64,000 nucleotides of DNA from Thiomonas arsenitoxydans (GTDB lineage Bacteria > Pseudomonadota > Gammaproteobacteria > Burkholderiales > Burkholderiaceae_C). A program made the position numbers and the translations under genes. Below, piece after piece: positions 62,785-64,000 of the stretch; the first letter of the stretch is position 1; the number at the start of each line of letters is the position of its first letter. The DNA is taken from assembly GCF_000253115.1 (NCBI RefSeq), contig NC_014145.1, forward strand, positions 3,224,001-3,288,000. Reading direction: 5' to 3'. The notes beneath the pieces are model-generated. The model was given only the letters and a program-made list of their open reading frames with translations, ran no database searches and was not told the DNA's origin.

Positions 62785-63813
62785 ATGCAACTGCTGTTCA
62801 TCGCCGACCCGATCGCGTCCTTCAAGATTTACAAGGACACCACCTTCGCCATGATGCGCGAGGCGCAGGCGCGCGGCCATGTGCTCTGGGTATGCGAAGC
62901 CGCCGATCTGCACTGGAGGGGAGGGAACTCCTCCACACCCACCCTTGCGACGGGTGGGGAGGAGGCGATTGCAGCGCCGGTGACGGCCGTCTGCCGCCGC
63001 ATCGAACTCACCGGGGCCACGTCGGGGCACGACTGGTACCGCGTGCTCGACCAGCGCCCGCTGGCCTTGCGCGAGGTGGATGCGGTACTCATGCGCAAAG
63101 ACCCTCCCTTCGACAGCGAATATTTCTACGCCACCCATCTGCTGCAGCAAGCCGAGCGCGAAGGTGCGGCCGTGTTCAACAGCCCCCGGGCGCTGCGCGA
63201 CCACCCGGAAAAGCTCGCCATTCTGGAGTTTCCACAGTTCATCACCCCCACCCTGGTCAGCCGCCGTGCGGCCGAAATCAAGGCGTTCTACGGCGAGCAT
63301 GGCGACGTGATTCTCAAGCCGCTCGACGGCATGGGCGGCACGGGCATCTTTCGCCTGCGGCAGCAGGCCGATGGCAGCCCCGATCCCAACCTCAACGTGG
63401 TGATCGAAACCCTCACCGCCTTTGGTGCCACCACCGTGATGGCGCAGCGCTTCGTGCCCGCCATTGCGCAGGGCGACAAGCGGGTGCTGATCATCGACGG
63501 CGAGCCCGTGCCCTATTGCCTGGCGCGCATTCCGCAAGGCGGCGAGACACGCGGCAATCTGGCCGCTGGCGGATTGGGCGTGGCGCAGCCGCTCTCAGAG
63601 ACCGACTGGGCCATCGCCCGCGCGCTGGGGCCGGTGCTGGCCGCGCGCGGTCTGCTGCTGGTGGGCATCGACATCATTGGCGACAAGCTCACCGAGATCA
63701 ACGTCACCAGCCCGACCTGCTTTCAGGAAATCACCCAGCAATCCGGCTGCGATGTGGCCGCGCGCTTCATCTCCGCGCTCGAAGCCGCCGTCACACGATC
63801 CCGCCCCGATTGA
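62785..63813 (+). CDS. gshB: Glutathione synthetase
   Basis: A 342-residue ATP-grasp enzyme adding glycine to gamma-glutamylcysteine. Motifs include MRKDPPFDSEY near residue 108, VILKPLDGMGGTGIFR near 175, DKRVLIIDGEPVPYCLARIP near 231 and VGIDIIGDKLTEINVTSPTC near 294. About 20 extra residues (roughly 46-66) not expected in the family are encoded by a palindromic insertion at 62928-62964, which keeps frame. Length is thus above the usual 315-320. Confidence 0.95.
   Translation: MQLLFIADPIASFKIYKDTTFAMMREAQARGHVLWVCEAADLHWRGGNSSTPTLATGGEEAIAAPVTAVCRRIELTGATSGHDWYRVLDQRPLALREVDAVLMRKDPPFDSEYFYATHLLQQAEREGAAVFNSPRALRDHPEKLAILEFPQFITPTLVSRRAAEIKAFYGEHGDVILKPLDGMGGTGIFRLRQQADGSPDPNLNVVIETLTAFGATTVMAQRFVPAIAQGDKRVLIIDGEPVPYCLARIPQGGETRGNLAAGGLGVAQPLSETDWAIARALGPVLAARGLLLVGIDIIGDKLTEINVTSPTCFQEITQQSGCDVAARFISALEAAVTRSRPD
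62928..62964. repeat. In-frame palindromic insertion in gshB
   Basis: CTCCTCC at 62928-62934 pairs with GGAGGAG at 62958-62964, and CCACCC (62939-62944) with GGGTGG (62952-62957), leaving a 4-nt bulge and 7-nt loop. It lies in a surface-type loop region of gshB. No identical copy was seen elsewhere in the window. Confidence 0.7.
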
Positions 63814-63849
63814 CGCCGCGGGCGCGCGGTGGGCGACAATCCGCCCATC

Positions 63850-64000
63850 ATGCAGATGCCGCAAACCCGTTCCGCCCGCATTTTGATGGCGGCCTTGCTG
63901 CTGACCCTCGCGGGGGTCACCATGGCGCTGTACATCGCCCTCAATCAACCCTGGCTGGGGCTCACCCTGTCATCCCGCGCCGATGCGTACAGCCCGGGCA
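63850..64000 (+). CDS. Truncated membrane/exported protein, N-terminus only
   Basis: The ORF starts at ATG 63850 and is open to the window edge (50 residues visible). It shows a basic start, a hydrophobic helix (ILMAALLLTLAGVTMALYIAL, cited by position, about 11-31), and then NQPWLGLTL. This could be a signal anchor of a sensor or membrane protein. The family cannot be assigned from this fragment. Confidence 0.55.
   Translation, partial: MQMPQTRSARILMAALLLTLAGVTMALYIALNQPWLGLTLSSRADAYSPG

Noticed and set aside
60570..62825. A 751-codon minus-strand open frame across the AcfC-like and gshA genes
   Set aside because: Antisense shadow; it spans two recognisable plus-strand genes and the gap between them.

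Overview
The window is GC-rich, densely packed chromosomal DNA of a betaproteobacterium. The gene content and order (fmdB-like/DUF502/aspS, proteobacterial-type GshA beside GshB, an SAH riboswitch in front of a two-gene-type metH, a short H1/SWIB protein, and intergenic palindromes of the CCCCCGAGGGGG...CTTGGGGCGGCCC kind) point to Burkholderiales, perhaps a Thiomonas-like organism. That genus guess is inference, not something the sequence proves. No rRNA, tRNA, CRISPR array, insertion sequence or prophage was found. The region looks like core chromosome with a few accessory genes.

Layout. 154-4471: CopD-like membrane protein, then ilvE/zinc-finger/waaF on the minus strand, thiol peroxidase and a 5'-nucleotidase. 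4475-16667: a complete type II secretion locus, with gspG-H-I-J-K-L-M-N-D-E-F on the minus strand and gspC divergent. 16820-21747: fmdB-like, DUF502, aspS, an Mrr-type nuclease and a DAHP synthase on the plus strand. 21751-24007: a tungstate-type ABC transporter (tupABC). 24110-27848: a MocR-type regulator divergent from an EamA exporter and an aminotransferase. 27978-33339: cytochrome c', a repeat-rich gap, an H1/SWIB protein, a PLD-family nuclease, a TlpA-like thioredoxin, a LysR regulator and malate synthase. 33566-40688: diguanylate cyclase, SDR plus ChrR-type cupin, Zur-like regulator, DUF3429, lipA/lipB, a methyltransferase, a small membrane ORF and a stand-alone cNMP-binding protein. 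40737-43621: dyad/promoter, SAH riboswitch and metH. 43894-50913: RND efflux operon with a divergent AraC regulator. 51007-55244: metY-like sulfhydrylase, glycine-zipper protein, YifB/ComM ATPase, UbiK. 55356-58384: a nitrogen-control operon (porin-glnK-amtB) preceded by two NtrC-like sites and a sigma-54 promoter. 58563-60463: secreted NTF2-like protein, ECF sigma and anti-sigma. 60555-63813: AcfC-like binding protein, gshA, gshB. 63850-end: a truncated ORF.

Functional links. Methyl-group and sulfur metabolism recurs (SAH-sensing metH, metY, gshAB, lipAB). Envelope functions are prominent (T2SS, RND pump, WaaF, porin). The nitrogen operon has readable promoter architecture.

Most interesting signals. 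(1) Palindromic or repeat DNA has apparently been absorbed into coding sequence. A 27-nt element recurs, in different reading frames, in the leader-coding parts of gspH and gspI. The gspK leader is also palindrome-rich, and gshB carries an in-frame palindromic insert. (2) A well-folded SAH riboswitch sits 3 nt downstream of a perfect 7-7-7 dyad that overlaps a candidate -10 box. (3) Tandem NtrC sites and a near-consensus sigma-54 promoter precede a porin placed ahead of glnK-amtB. I did not find a convincing wholly new multi-gene system.
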